Assembly: GCF_003994855.1 (NCBI RefSeq)
Contig: NZ_CP034142.1
Span: 868,001 to 932,000, forward strand
Source: Marinobacter sp. NP-4(2019)
GTDB lineage: Bacteria > Pseudomonadota > Gammaproteobacteria > Pseudomonadales > Oleiphilaceae
Length of the DNA: 64,000 nt
Reading direction: 5' to 3'
The notes below the pieces were generated by a model. The model had not been told where the DNA came from. It made no database searches and worked only from the letters and a program-made list of their open reading frames with translations. Of the stretch, positions 1 through 7,902 are shown one piece after another (position 1 is the stretch's first letter; each line of letters starts with the position of its first letter). Made by a program: the position numbers and the translations under genes.

Positions 1-1
1 A

Positions 2-220
2 GCCGTTGCAGGTTATCGCTATGAGTCTGCGCCCTCCTCTGCCGATCTGGAAAACCGTCCGCTGGGGTTTGCAGTCAGGGCGCAAAGTCGCTTCAAGGAG
101 TTGTCCATCAACAATGTTGACCTTGTGCACCCGGTTGGCGGTGCCCAGACGGCTGTTTATGGGGTCCACATGCAGAATTTTGATATCAAGGCGAACCTGA
201 CGGCTACGCCAATTCCCTGA
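2..220 (+). CDS. C-terminal fragment of an unrecognised protein (5' end outside window)
   Basis: An open frame enters from the left edge and ends at a TGA, giving 72 visible residues that end in NFDIKANLTATPIP. The fragment is polar, with alternating short hydrophobic and charged stretches (for example FKELSINNVDLVHPVGG), as in a beta-rich exported or surface protein. I see no recognisable motif and no transmembrane helix in the visible part. A strong terminator follows immediately, so this is the last gene of its transcript and is not co-transcribed with birA. The family cannot be assigned without the missing N-terminus. Confidence 0.6.
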   Translation, partial: AVAGYRYESAPSSADLENRPLGFAVRAQSRFKELSINNVDLVHPVGGAQTAVYGVHMQNFDIKANLTATPIP

Positions 221-225
221 TTGAT

Positions 226-248
226 AGCCGGGGATCCCCCGGCTTTTT
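226..248 (+). terminator. Rho-independent terminator
   Basis: A perfect 8-bp GC-rich stem (AGCCGGGG / CCCCGGCT) with an ATC loop is followed directly by a T run. It lies 5 bp after the stop of the preceding partial gene and separates it from birA. Confidence 0.85.
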
Positions 249-325
249 GGTGCGCCTCTTTGTTTTTTGTTCTCCGCTGTTGTTTAATCCCGCTTTGATC
301 CTCTCAAACTCTCAGGCTTTATCCG

Positions 326-1294
326 ATGAAATCCCGAGCTCTAATAGGTCTTATGGCGGACGGTCAGGTTCATTCCGGGGAATCTCTTGCGTCCCGTCTT
401 GGTATCAGTCGAACGGCAATCTGGAAGCAGGTTAAAAGAGCGGCGGACGAAGGCTACGAGATCGAAACGATTCGCGGCAAGGGGTACCGGCTGGTGACTC
501 CCGTTGATCTTCTCGATAGTGCGATGATTCTTGAAGGTATCCCGGAGTCTGTACGTCGCCGTGTGAAACTGGCGGTACTGGATGAGGTGGACTCCACCAA
601 TGCGGAGATTATCCGCCAACGACCAGCGTCGGGATCGTCGGTCATTCCTGTGTGTATTGCCGATCACCAGACTGCCGGGCGAGGACGCAGGGGGCGCGAA
701 TGGCAGAGCCCTCGTGGCCAAAACCTGTATTTGAGTCTGGGCCTGACGTTCCATGGTGGATTCGCCATGCTGGACGGGTTGAGCCTGGTGCTGGGGGTGG
801 CCACAGCGGAGGCGCTGGAGGCAATGGGCTCTGGCCAGGTGGGGTTGAAGTGGCCTAACGACATATTCCTTGGCAGAGGCAAGGTGGCCGGCATTCTGGT
901 AGAGCTTCAGGGAGAGCTGGAAGAGGGCATCATTCAGGTGGTGGCAGGTATTGGCCTGAATGTCCATATGAAACAGGCGGAAAGTGTCACCCAGGCCTGG
1001 GATAGCCTGTCGGTTGCGAGCCCGGAGGTGGATTGGGCGCGCAACGATTTGGCCGCCAGTCTGGTTGGTTCGCTGGTTGATGCGGCTGACGAGTTTTCTG
1101 AGAACGGCTTTGCGGCGTTCCGTGAGCGTTGGCAACAGCGAGACATTTTTTCTGGAAAGTCCCTGGTGGCAAGTCAGGGAAATCTGGCGGGTGTGGGTGC
1201 AGGTATTGATGGTTCGGGGAACTATATGCTGGACACTGACGATGGCGTCACCGCCGTGAGGGCCGGAGAGATAAGTTTGCGGGTGCAGTTGTGA
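326..1294 (+). CDS. birA: Bifunctional biotin--[acetyl-CoA-carboxylase] ligase / biotin operon repressor BirA
   Basis: A 322-residue protein. BirA attaches biotin to the biotin carboxyl carrier protein of acetyl-CoA carboxylase through biotinyl-AMP; the long form also represses biotin synthesis genes. The N-terminal 60 residues form a winged helix-turn-helix (SGESLASRLGISRTAIWKQV), so this is the regulatory class. The catalytic domain follows, with the biotinyl-AMP loop GRGRRGR at about residues 118-124 and the KWPNDI motif. The ATG at 326 gives the full HTH domain at the family's usual length; the ribosome binding site is weak. The stop overlaps the start of coaX by 4 bp (GTGA), so the two are translationally coupled cytosolic cofactor genes. 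Confidence 0.97.
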   Translation: MKSRALIGLMADGQVHSGESLASRLGISRTAIWKQVKRAADEGYEIETIRGKGYRLVTPVDLLDSAMILEGIPESVRRRVKLAVLDEVDSTNAEIIRQRPASGSSVIPVCIADHQTAGRGRRGREWQSPRGQNLYLSLGLTFHGGFAMLDGLSLVLGVATAEALEAMGSGQVGLKWPNDIFLGRGKVAGILVELQGELEEGIIQVVAGIGLNVHMKQAESVTQAWDSLSVASPEVDWARNDLAASLVGSLVDAADEFSENGFAAFRERWQQRDIFSGKSLVASQGNLAGVGAGIDGSGNYMLDTDDGVTAVRAGEISLRVQL

Positions 1295-1998
1295 GATTGC
1301 TGATTGATGCAGGGAATACCCGCGTAAAGTGGCAGTTGGTTGAGAATGGTCGCAAGGTGCTTGATGGTGTCGGGGCACTTGAAGGTGACCCCTTTTCTGG
1401 CCTGTCATCGGTGAAGGCCAAGATCTCTCATATTGCCGTCTCCACAGTGGCATCGGAAGACAAGCGCCAATACCTGGCTGAAATGATGTCCCATTATACC
1501 TCGGTGAAACCCTGTTTTTACTGGTCGGAAGCCGAGCGGGCCGGGTTGGTGAATGCCTATGGGGACCCCGGGAAAATGGGGGCCGACCGATGGCACGGGA
1601 TGTATGGGGCGTGGATCAGGCAGGGCGGCAGCTTCGCTATTGTCGATGCAGGCAGTGCCATTACGGTTGATTATGTCGAAGCCGGGGGCAAGCACTTGGG
1701 TGGCTATATTCTTCCTGGTCGCCGGATGATGCTGCGCAGTCTCAGAAATGATGCGGCGAGGATCGGTTTTGACGATCATCGGTCGGATGCCGGCGACCCC
1801 GGGGCCTCGACCACAGAGTGCGTCCATCATGGGCTGTTCTGGCTCTGGCAGTCGATGGCTGCGCGTATCCATCAGGACTGTCGCGCAAAAAGCATTGACT
1901 GTGTCCTGGTAACGGGGGGGACGCATCAGGCATGCTGGCTGCCGGGCTTGAAGCCGAACACCTGCCGGATCTGGTTCTGCATGGTTTGGCCGCAATAG
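1291..1998 (+). CDS. coaX: Type III pantothenate kinase CoaX (frameshifted near its C-terminus)
   Basis: Phosphorylates pantothenate, the first committed step of coenzyme A synthesis. The GTG start at 1291 overlaps birA. Visible family motifs are the N-terminal DAGNTRVKW phosphate-binding segment, GADRW and DAGSAITVDYV. The open frame continues to 1998 but its last 27 or so residues (after LVTGG) do not look like CoaX. Adding one G to the seven-G run at 1914-1920 restores a typical ending (LVTGGDASGMLAAGLEAEHL...) that stops at 2022-2024 and overlaps the next ATG by 4 bp. The intact gene would therefore be 1291-2024, about 244 residues. A sequencing indel is the simplest explanation; a real frameshift would alter the conserved end of an essential enzyme. 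Confidence 0.9.
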   Translation: MRLLIDAGNTRVKWQLVENGRKVLDGVGALEGDPFSGLSSVKAKISHIAVSTVASEDKRQYLAEMMSHYTSVKPCFYWSEAERAGLVNAYGDPGKMGADRWHGMYGAWIRQGGSFAIVDAGSAITVDYVEAGGKHLGGYILPGRRMMLRSLRNDAARIGFDDHRSDAGDPGASTTECVHHGLFWLWQSMAARIHQDCRAKSIDCVLVTGGTHQACWLPGLKPNTCRIWFCMVWPQ

Positions 1999-2020
1999 AT
2001 GCGGAGGCGCTGGGGCGCCC

Positions 2021-2683
2021 ATGAAGTGGCTGGCAATGAGTTTGCTACTGGCGAATGTGGCGCTGTGGTATTACGGCAATGCCCTGGATCCACAGTCGGG
2101 TAGTGTGGTTCAGGGTGACGGTCGGTTACCTCGGGTGGCAACGCTCAAGACCGGGGAGGAAGGATCTGCCGGGAGCAATCCGGCGCCGCCGTCGTCTCTT
2201 TATTGCGCGCGGGTGGGCTGGTTTGAATCCGAGGCAGGCGTGCGTGAGGTGGCGGCCTCCTTGGGGATGGCTCAGGAAAACTATGCCGTTGAGCGGCTGG
2301 AGCGTGAGCTGGAACCGCTGCATTGGGTGCTTATTCCCCCGCAGCCGGAAGATCAGGCCCGGAAGATGTTCCGTGATATCCAGCGCAGGGGCATTGACTC
2401 CTATCTGGTGACCGAAGGGGAGAGCCGCAATGCAATCTCTCTGGGGCTGTTTGAGTCCCGGGAAGCCGCAATTTCGGTTCTGGAAGAAAAAAATCGTCAG
2501 AATCTCAATGCGGTACTGGCCATCTTCCCCCGAAATCAGATAAGCTACGCGCTCTCTTTTGAGGCAGGCCTGTTTAAAGATGAAGAGCAGGCCAGGGCGG
2601 TGGAAGCGGATTATAGAGAGGATTTCGATTTAGTCGAAATCAGGCGTTGTGAAGGTGTTGCAACGCCGGAAAAAAGTCCGTAG
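2021..2683 (+). CDS. SPOR domain-containing protein
   Basis: A 220-residue protein beginning with a short hydrophobic segment (WLAMSLLLANVALWYY, residues 3-18) that should be a signal anchor, followed by a low-complexity linker and a periplasmic SPOR-like region at about residues 95-170 (HWVLIPPQPEDQARKMFRDI ... ISLGLFESREAA). SPOR domains bind denuded septal peptidoglycan in cell-division proteins; this gene's specific role is unknown. It follows coaX with an ATGA overlap once the coaX frame is corrected. The birA-coaX-SPOR-tRNA order is, as far as I recall, also found in Pseudomonas. The stop codon overlaps the -10 element of the downstream tRNA promoter. Confidence 0.85.
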   Translation: MKWLAMSLLLANVALWYYGNALDPQSGSVVQGDGRLPRVATLKTGEEGSAGSNPAPPSSLYCARVGWFESEAGVREVAASLGMAQENYAVERLERELEPLHWVLIPPQPEDQARKMFRDIQRRGIDSYLVTEGESRNAISLGLFESREAAISVLEEKNRQNLNAVLAIFPRNQISYALSFEAGLFKDEEQARAVEADYREDFDLVEIRRCEGVATPEKSP

Positions 2684-2686
2684 TAT
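2658..2686 (+). promoter_or_regulatory. Putative sigma70 promoter of the tRNA-tufB cluster with GC-rich discriminator
   Basis: TTGCAA (2658-2663) and TAGTAT (2681-2686) are separated by 17 bp. The sequence just downstream (CCGCCCTCGC) is a GC-rich discriminator, as expected for stringently controlled stable-RNA promoters. The -10 box overlaps the stop of the SPOR gene; the first tRNA starts about 22 bp past the predicted transcription start. Confidence 0.55.
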
Positions 2687-2714
2687 ACCGCCCTCGCTGA
2701 CGAGGCGAATGTGA

Positions 2715-2790
2715 GCTGGCGTAGCTCAGTTGGTAGAGCAGCTGACTTGTAATCAGCAGGTCGGGGGTTCGATTCCGTCCGCCAGCTCCA
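2715..2790 (+). tRNA. tRNA-Thr (anticodon TGT)
   Basis: A 76-nt cloverleaf with encoded CCA. The acceptor stem GCTGGCG pairs with CGCCAGC, the T arm contains GGTTCGATTCC, and the anticodon loop CTTGTAA gives TGT. It is the first of four tightly spaced tRNAs upstream of tuf, like the E. coli thrU-tyrU-glyT-thrT-tufB transcript. Confidence 0.97.
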
Positions 2791-2829
2791 CTTTTAGTTT
2801 TGACGGGTTTGCGTAAGCGAATCCGACTC

Positions 2830-2914
2830 GGAGGGGTTCCCGAGTGGCCAAAGGGATCAGACTGTAAATCTGACGGCATCGCCTTCGCAGGTTCGAATCC
2901 TGCCCCCTCCACCA
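2830..2914 (+). tRNA. tRNA-Tyr (anticodon GTA)
   Basis: An 85-nt class II tRNA with a long variable arm. The acceptor GGAGGGG pairs with CCCCCTCC, the anticodon loop CTGTAAA gives GTA, and CCA is encoded. Confidence 0.97.
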
Positions 2915-2924
2915 CTAATTGCTC

Positions 2925-2999
<75 letters not shown>

Positions 3000-3016
3000 A
3001 TTTGTTTTTATGAAGT

Positions 3017-3092
3017 GCTCATGTAGCTCAGTCGGTAGAGCACATCCTTGGTAAGGATGAGGTCACCGGTTCAATTCCGGTCATGAGCTCCA
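3017..3092 (+). tRNA. tRNA-Thr (anticodon GGT)
   Basis: A 76-nt cloverleaf. The acceptor GCTCATG pairs with CATGAGC, the anticodon loop TTGGTAA gives GGT, and CCA is encoded. It lies 52 bp upstream of the first tuf gene. Confidence 0.97.
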
Positions 3093-3144
3093 CTATTTTG
3101 TCCGGTCAACGTTGCGATTTGGGTTGATTAGGGAGATTGGTCGA

Positions 3145-4341
3145 ATGTCTAAAGAAAAATTTGAACGCAGTAAACCGCACTTGAACGTGGGCACCATTGG
3201 TCACGTTGACCATGGTAAGACCACTCTGACAGCTGCACTGACTCGTGTATGTCACGAAGTCTGGGGTACCGGTACTGCCAGTGCGTTCGACCAGATCGAC
3301 AACGCACCGGAGGAGAAGGCGCGTGGTATCACCATCGCGACTTCGCACGTAGAGTACGATTCTCCGACTCGTCACTACGCACACGTAGACTGCCCGGGCC
3401 ACGCGGATTATGTGAAGAACATGATCACTGGTGCGGCGCAGATGGACGGCGCGATCCTGGTGTGTTCGGCAGCTGACGGCCCCATGCCGCAGACTCGTGA
3501 GCACATCCTGCTGTCACGTCAGGTTGGTGTGCCTTACATCGTTGTGTTCCTGAACAAGGCCGACATGGTCGACGATGAAGAGCTGCTCGAGCTGGTTGAG
3601 ATGGAAGTTCGTGATCTGCTGAGCCAGTACGACTTCCCGGGCGACGACACGCCGATCATTACCGGTTCCGCGCTGATGGCGCTGGAAGGTAAGGACGACA
3701 ACGAGATGGGTACTACCGCGGTCAAGAAGCTGGTAGAGGCCCTGGACGACTACATCCCTGAGCCGGAGCGTGCGATCGATCAGCCGTTCCTGATGCCGAT
3801 TGAGGACGTCTTCTCCATCTCCGGTCGTGGTACGGTTGTGACCGGTCGTGTTGAGCGTGGCATCATCAAGGTAGGTGATGAAGTGGAAATCATTGGTATC
3901 AAGGATACTGTGAAGACCACTTGTACCGGTGTTGAGATGTTCCGCAAGCTGTTGGACGAAGGTCGTGCCGGTGAGAACGTAGGTGTTCTGCTGCGTGGTA
4001 CCAAGCGTGACGACGTTGAGCGTGGTCAGGTTCTGGCGGTTCCGGGTTCCATCACTCCGCACACCAAGTTCGAGTGCGAAGTGTACGTACTGTCCAAAGA
4101 GGAAGGTGGTCGTCATACGCCGTTCTTCAAGGGCTATCGTCCGCAGTTCTACTTCCGTACCACCGACGTAACCGGTTCTTGCGAACTGCCGGAAGGTGTG
4201 GAAATGGTAATGCCGGGTGACAACGTGAAGATGAGTGTTACCCTGATTGCTCCGATCGCCATGGAAGATGGTCTGCGCTTCGCGATCCGCGAAGGTGGCC
4301 GTACCGTTGGTGCCGGCGTAGTCTCCAAGATCATCGAGTGA
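3145..4341 (+). CDS. tuf: Elongation factor Tu, copy 1 (tufB position)
   Basis: GTPase of 398 residues that delivers aminoacyl-tRNA to the ribosomal A site. The P-loop GHVDHGKTTL, DCPGHADY and NKAD motifs are present. The ATG at 3145 starts the canonical MSKEKFERSK; the frame is open further upstream to 3112, but that extension is not part of the family. The gene lies between the tRNA cluster and tRNA-Trp. Its DNA appears identical to the second copy at 19762-20958 apart from the start codon (ATG here, GTG there) and the stop (TGA here, TAA there), which indicates ongoing gene conversion. Confidence 0.99.
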   Translation: MSKEKFERSKPHLNVGTIGHVDHGKTTLTAALTRVCHEVWGTGTASAFDQIDNAPEEKARGITIATSHVEYDSPTRHYAHVDCPGHADYVKNMITGAAQMDGAILVCSAADGPMPQTREHILLSRQVGVPYIVVFLNKADMVDDEELLELVEMEVRDLLSQYDFPGDDTPIITGSALMALEGKDDNEMGTTAVKKLVEALDDYIPEPERAIDQPFLMPIEDVFSISGRGTVVTGRVERGIIKVGDEVEIIGIKDTVKTTCTGVEMFRKLLDEGRAGENVGVLLRGTKRDDVERGQVLAVPGSITPHTKFECEVYVLSKEEGGRHTPFFKGYRPQFYFRTTDVTGSCELPEGVEMVMPGDNVKMSVTLIAPIAMEDGLRFAIREGGRTVGAGVVSKIIE

Positions 4342-4385
4342 CCTTCGGGTCGCTCGTTAGTAGTTGCACTGAGTTGTTTCGGTGC

Positions 4386-4461
<76 letters not shown>

Positions 4462-4494
4462 TTTTTTAACATCCGGATACATAAGCTGATTCCT

Positions 4495-4863
4495 ATGGAG
4501 TCAAAAGCCGTTCAGTCAACCAGCCGTTTCGATACCCTGAAGTGGCTGGTTGTTTTCGTTCTGATTGCCATCGGTGTGGTGGGGAATCAGTATTTTAGTG
4601 CCGAGTCACTGCTGTATCGTGTTCTGGCTCTTGTGGCTCTTGCGTTGGTAGCGGCCTTTGTTGCGCTGCAGACCGACCGTGGTCGTCGTTTCGCGACGCT
4701 GCTCAAGGAAGCCAGGGTTGAGATCCGGAAAGTAGTTTGGCCCACCAGGCCCGAACTGGTTCAGACCACCGTTATTGTGGTGGTCTTTGTGCTGGTCGTG
4801 GCGTTGTTGTTGTGGGGTATGGATTCGCTGATCAGTTGGCTGGTCGCCGGATTTATCGGTTAA
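4495..4863 (+). CDS. secE: Preprotein translocase subunit SecE
   Basis: Inner-membrane subunit of the SecYEG channel, 122 residues. Three hydrophobic segments are visible at about residues 19-37, 42-62 and 95-119; the conserved cytoplasmic SecE core (EARVEIRKVVWPTRPE) precedes the last one. The ATG at 4495 was chosen because the upstream part of the open frame overlaps tRNA-Trp. It is followed 12 bp later by nusG, the usual secE-nusG pair. Confidence 0.97.
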   Translation: MESKAVQSTSRFDTLKWLVVFVLIAIGVVGNQYFSAESLLYRVLALVALALVAAFVALQTDRGRRFATLLKEARVEIRKVVWPTRPELVQTTVIVVVFVLVVALLLWGMDSLISWLVAGFIG

Positions 4864-4875
4864 CAGGAGTGGGCA

Positions 4876-5409
4876 ATGGCTAAGCGCTGGTACGTCGTTC
4901 ATGCGTATTCTGGCTTCGAAAAGCACGTGATGCGCACTCTTAGGGAGCGTGTTGCTCTTAACGGCATGGAAGAAAAGTTTGGTGAGATTCTGGTTCCCAC
5001 CGAAGAAGTTGTAGAGATGCGTGACGGGAAGAAGCGCAAGAGTGAGCGCAAGTTCTATCCCGGTTATGTGTTGGTCCAGATGGAAATGGATGATGCCACC
5101 TGGCACCTGGTGAAGAATACGCCACGTGTGCTCGGTTTTATTGGTGGCACCAAAGACAAGCCGGCGCCGATTACCGAGCGTGAGGCGGAGGCCATTCTGC
5201 GTCGTGTTGAGAGCGGCGCTGATAAACCGAAGCCCAAGACACTGTTTGAGCCGGGTGAGATTGTGCGCGTTATTGAGGGGCCGTTTGCGGACTTCAATGG
5301 CGTTGTGGAAGAGGTCGACTACGAGAAAAGTCGAGTCAAGGTTGCGGTGCTTATCTTTGGTCGTTCAACTCCGGTAGAGCTGGAGTTTGGGCAGGTTGAG
5401 AAAGACTGA
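4876..5409 (+). CDS. nusG: Transcription termination/antitermination factor NusG
   Basis: A 177-residue protein with the N-terminal NGN domain that binds the RNA polymerase clamp (MAKRWYVVHAYSGFEKHV at the start) and a C-terminal KOW domain (FEPGEIVRVIEGPFADFNGVV, about residues 125-145) that contacts Rho or ribosomal protein S10. Length and motifs are typical. A terminator follows 20 bp after the stop, so the rplK transcript starts separately. Confidence 0.98.
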   Translation: MAKRWYVVHAYSGFEKHVMRTLRERVALNGMEEKFGEILVPTEEVVEMRDGKKRKSERKFYPGYVLVQMEMDDATWHLVKNTPRVLGFIGGTKDKPAPITEREAEAILRRVESGADKPKPKTLFEPGEIVRVIEGPFADFNGVVEEVDYEKSRVKVAVLIFGRSTPVELEFGQVEKD

Positions 5410-5428
5410 GTCGTAGCCTGAAGGCTAA

Positions 5429-5460
5429 AAGCTCGCGCGCTAATGCGACGCGGGCTTTTT
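5429..5460 (+). terminator. Rho-independent terminator between nusG and rplK
   Basis: A nine-pair stem (AAGCTCGCG / CGCGGGCTT, one G-U pair) is followed by TTT. It ends the secE-nusG transcript; the promoter for rplKAJL must lie in the 70 bp that follow, but I could not identify convincing boxes there. Confidence 0.8.
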
Positions 5461-5528
5461 GTGTCTGCTTTATGCAGTTGTAGAAACCGGGGAGCCGAAA
5501 GGCGTCAGAACCCACAGGAGAACTATCA

Positions 5529-5958
5529 TGGCAAAGAAGATCGAAGCCTACATCAAGCTTCAGGTTGCTGCCGGTAAGGCCAACCCTAGTCCCCCGTTGG
5601 TCCTGCTTTGGGTCAGCGTGGTGTGAATATCATGGAATTCTGTAAGGCGTTCAACGCCCAGACGCAGGATATGGAGCCGGGTCTGCCGATTCCGACAGTG
5701 ATCACCGTATACAGTGATCGCAGCTTTACCTTCATCACCAAGACCCCGCCTGCACCGGTCCTGCTGAAAAAGGCAGCTGGCATCAAGAGTGGTTCCGGTC
5801 GTCCGAATACCGACAAGGTCGGTACCGTGACTCGCGAGCAGCTTGAAGAAATTGCCAAAACCAAAGAGCCGGATCTTACTGCAGCCGATATGGATGCAGC
5901 GGTTCGTACCATTGCAGGAACAGCCCGGAGTATGGGCCTTAACGTGGAGGGCCTGTAA
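5529..5958 (+). CDS. rplK: 50S ribosomal protein L11 RplK (reading frame interrupted by a 1-bp deletion)
   Basis: L11 forms the base of the GTPase-associated stalk and is needed for RelA activation. Translation from the ATG at 5529, which has AGGAG upstream, gives MAKKIEAYIKLQVAAGKANPSPP, then leaves the L11 frame and stops at 5625-5627. The rest of L11 (VGPALGQRGVNIMEF onward) is in another frame from about 5597 and runs to 5958. One base, either a C in the five-C run 5591-5595 or a G after 5596, restores a normal protein of about 143 residues. No downstream start could give a functional L11. A sequencing or assembly error is most likely. Confidence 0.93.
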
Positions 5959-5959
5959 C

Positions 5960-6658
5960 ATGGCAAAGCTGAGCAAGCGTCAGAAGCTGATCCGCGAAAA
6001 AGTTGATTCAACCCGCGCCTACTCTGTAGATGAGGCTGTTGCGCTGTTGGTTGAGCTGGGTCAAAACGTCAAATTCAAAGAGTCTGTGGACGTTGCGGTT
6101 AACCTGGGCGTGGATGCGCGTAAATCCGACCAGGTTGTACGTAGCAGCACGGTTCTTCCCCATGGTACCGGCAAAACCGTTCGTGTTGCTGTGTTCACCC
6201 AGGGTGCCAACGCAGAAAAAGCAACGGCCGCTGGTGCTGATGTCGTGGGTATGGATGACCTGGCAGAAGAAGTTAAGAAGGGCAACATGGACTTCGACGT
6301 GGTTATTGCCACTCCCGATGCCATGCGTGTTGTCGGTCAGTTGGGCCAGATTCTGGGGCCCCGCGGACTGATGCCGAACCCGAAGGTTGGTACCGTGACG
6401 CCGGACGTTGAGACCGCGGTCAAGAACGCCAAGGCCGGTCAGGTGCGTTACCGTACCGACAAGAACGGTATTATCCATGCTCCGTTGGGTAATGTTGAAT
6501 TCTCTGCCCAGAACATCAAGGAAAACCTTGAAGCTCTGGTGGCAGATCTGAAAAAGGCCAAGCCGTCGTCGGCGAAAGGTGTGTATCTCAAAAAGATCAC
6601 CGTTTCCTCGACTATGGGTCCTGGCCTGACTATCGATCAGAGCGGTCTGAATATTTGA
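5960..6658 (+). CDS. rplA: 50S ribosomal protein L1
   Basis: A 232-residue protein of the ribosomal L1 stalk near the E site; in E. coli L1 also represses its own operon. It starts at the ATG one base after the rplK stop (MAKLSKRQKLIREKV); the frame is open upstream but overlaps rplK and is not L1. The conserved segment LGPRGLMPNPKVGTV is present. It is co-transcribed with rplK. Confidence 0.98.
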   Translation: MAKLSKRQKLIREKVDSTRAYSVDEAVALLVELGQNVKFKESVDVAVNLGVDARKSDQVVRSSTVLPHGTGKTVRVAVFTQGANAEKATAAGADVVGMDDLAEEVKKGNMDFDVVIATPDAMRVVGQLGQILGPRGLMPNPKVGTVTPDVETAVKNAKAGQVRYRTDKNGIIHAPLGNVEFSAQNIKENLEALVADLKKAKPSSAKGVYLKKITVSSTMGPGLTIDQSGLNI

Positions 6659-6689
6659 TCCTCTGAGCGATAGTTACTTTGTAGTCTGG

Positions 6690-6830
6690 GCGGAAGCCAA
6701 GGCTGTCAAAGACCGCAGGCCCCCGAGGTCATTCGACTACAAGGGTTAAAGCAACGCCTGCGCAGACGGTGTGAAGACGTTCTCTCTGAACCCAAACACC
6801 GTTAAGGCGCCCGCAAAAAGCCGATAGCGA
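6690..6830 (+). ncRNA. L10 (rplJ) leader, autoregulatory mRNA structure
   Basis: The 255-bp rplA-rplJ gap contains AAAGACCGCAGG (about 6708-6719) and CCTGCGCAGACGGTG (about 6758-6772), whose GCAGG/CCTGC parts pair. These match the core I remember for the gammaproteobacterial L10 leader, where the L10-L7/L12 complex binds and represses rplJL translation. Limits are approximate and rest on pattern recognition; a covariance search would decide. Confidence 0.55.
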
Positions 6831-6913
6831 CTTGCTCAATCAGGTCGCCGGAAAGCTTCAAGGGCAATGATGGGTTTGCCGGGATACCCCCGGCGAAATC
6901 GAGGAGAAATCCA

Positions 6914-7444
6914 GTGGCAATTAGACTCGAAGACAAGAAAGCGATCGTCGCTGAAGTCAACGAGACTGCCGGTGGTGCTCTGTCTGTGGTTCTGGCTGAC
7001 TACCGTGGTGTCACCTCTGGTGATATGACGGCTCTTCGTGCCAAGGCTCGTGCTGAAAGCGTGCATCTGAAGGTTGTTCGTAACAACCTGGCAAAGATCG
7101 CGATTCGCGGTACCGAGTTCGAGTGCATCGATGAAGCTTTGGTTGGCCCGACCATTCTGGCGTTCTCAATGGAAGATCCGGGTGCGGCAGCACGCCTGCT
7201 GAAGGATTTCGCCAAAGAGAAAGAGGCATTTGAGATCAAGGGCCTGGCCGTCGGCGGTGAGCTGATGGGTGCAGACCAGATTGATCGCCTGGCCAAGCTG
7301 CCAACGCGTCACGAAGCGTTGACTATGCTGGCTGCAGTAACACAGGCACCGATCACCAAGCTGGCACGTACACTGAACGAAGTTCCTTCGAAAGTGACTC
7401 GTGCTGTAGCGGCAGTTCGCGACCAGAAGCAAGAAGCTGCTTGA
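6914..7444 (+). CDS. rplJ: 50S ribosomal protein L10
   Basis: Stalk base protein of 176 residues that anchors L7/L12 dimers through its C-terminal helix and binds 23S rRNA next to L11. The start is GTG at 6914 with GAGGAGA upstream (MAIRLEDKKAIVAEVNE). It is preceded by the long structured leader expected for autogenous control and followed by rplL after 40 bp. Confidence 0.98.
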   Translation: MAIRLEDKKAIVAEVNETAGGALSVVLADYRGVTSGDMTALRAKARAESVHLKVVRNNLAKIAIRGTEFECIDEALVGPTILAFSMEDPGAAARLLKDFAKEKEAFEIKGLAVGGELMGADQIDRLAKLPTRHEALTMLAAVTQAPITKLARTLNEVPSKVTRAVAAVRDQKQEAA

Positions 7445-7484
7445 TTCTGTTGAACACCATTTTTTATATTTTTGGGAGAAAGTC

Positions 7485-7862
7485 ATGGCTCTGTCTAACG
7501 AAGACATTTTGAACGCAATTGCTGAAATGAGCGTAATGGACGTTGTTGCGCTGGTTGAAGCAATGGAAGAGAAATTCGGCGTATCTGCAGCTGCTGCTGT
7601 TGCTGCTGCTCCGGCTGCTGCCGGTGGCGAAGCCGCTGCTGCTGAAGAGCAGACCGAATTTGACGTTGTTCTTACCGGTCCTGGTGAGAAGAAAGTAAAC
7701 GTTATCAAGGCCGTTCGTGAACTGACCGGCCTGGGTCTGAAAGAAGCTAAGGAAATGGTCGACAGCGCGCCTTCCGTTATCAAGGAAGCCGCTAGCAAAG
7801 ACGACGCTGAAGAAGCCAAGAAGAAGCTTGAGGAAGCAGGCGCTTCTGTTGAGCTTAAGTAA
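7485..7862 (+). CDS. rplL: 50S ribosomal protein L7/L12
   Basis: A 125-residue stalk protein that recruits translational GTPases. The N-terminal dimerisation domain (residues 1-32), an Ala/Gly-rich hinge (AAAAVAAAPAAAGGEAAAAEE) and the C-terminal factor-binding domain (KVNVIKAVRELTGLGLKEAK) are all visible. A consensus ribosome binding site (TTGGGAGAAAG) precedes the ATG, fitting its multicopy stoichiometry. Confidence 0.99.
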   Translation: MALSNEDILNAIAEMSVMDVVALVEAMEEKFGVSAAAAVAAAPAAAGGEAAAAEEQTEFDVVLTGPGEKKVNVIKAVRELTGLGLKEAKEMVDSAPSVIKEAASKDDAEEAKKKLEEAGASVELK

Positions 7863-7902
7863 GAGTCGGCTGTTGATCGAAACCGTGCATTAAGCATGGA
7901 CG

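Noticed and set aside
341..1453. 370-codon antisense open frame over birA-coaX
   Set aside because: Overlaps two well-supported genes and has no family resemblance.
3112..3144. Longer N-terminus of the first tuf gene
   Set aside because: The extension is absent from EF-Tu and from the second copy; the ATG at 3145 has the conserved MSKEKFERSK.
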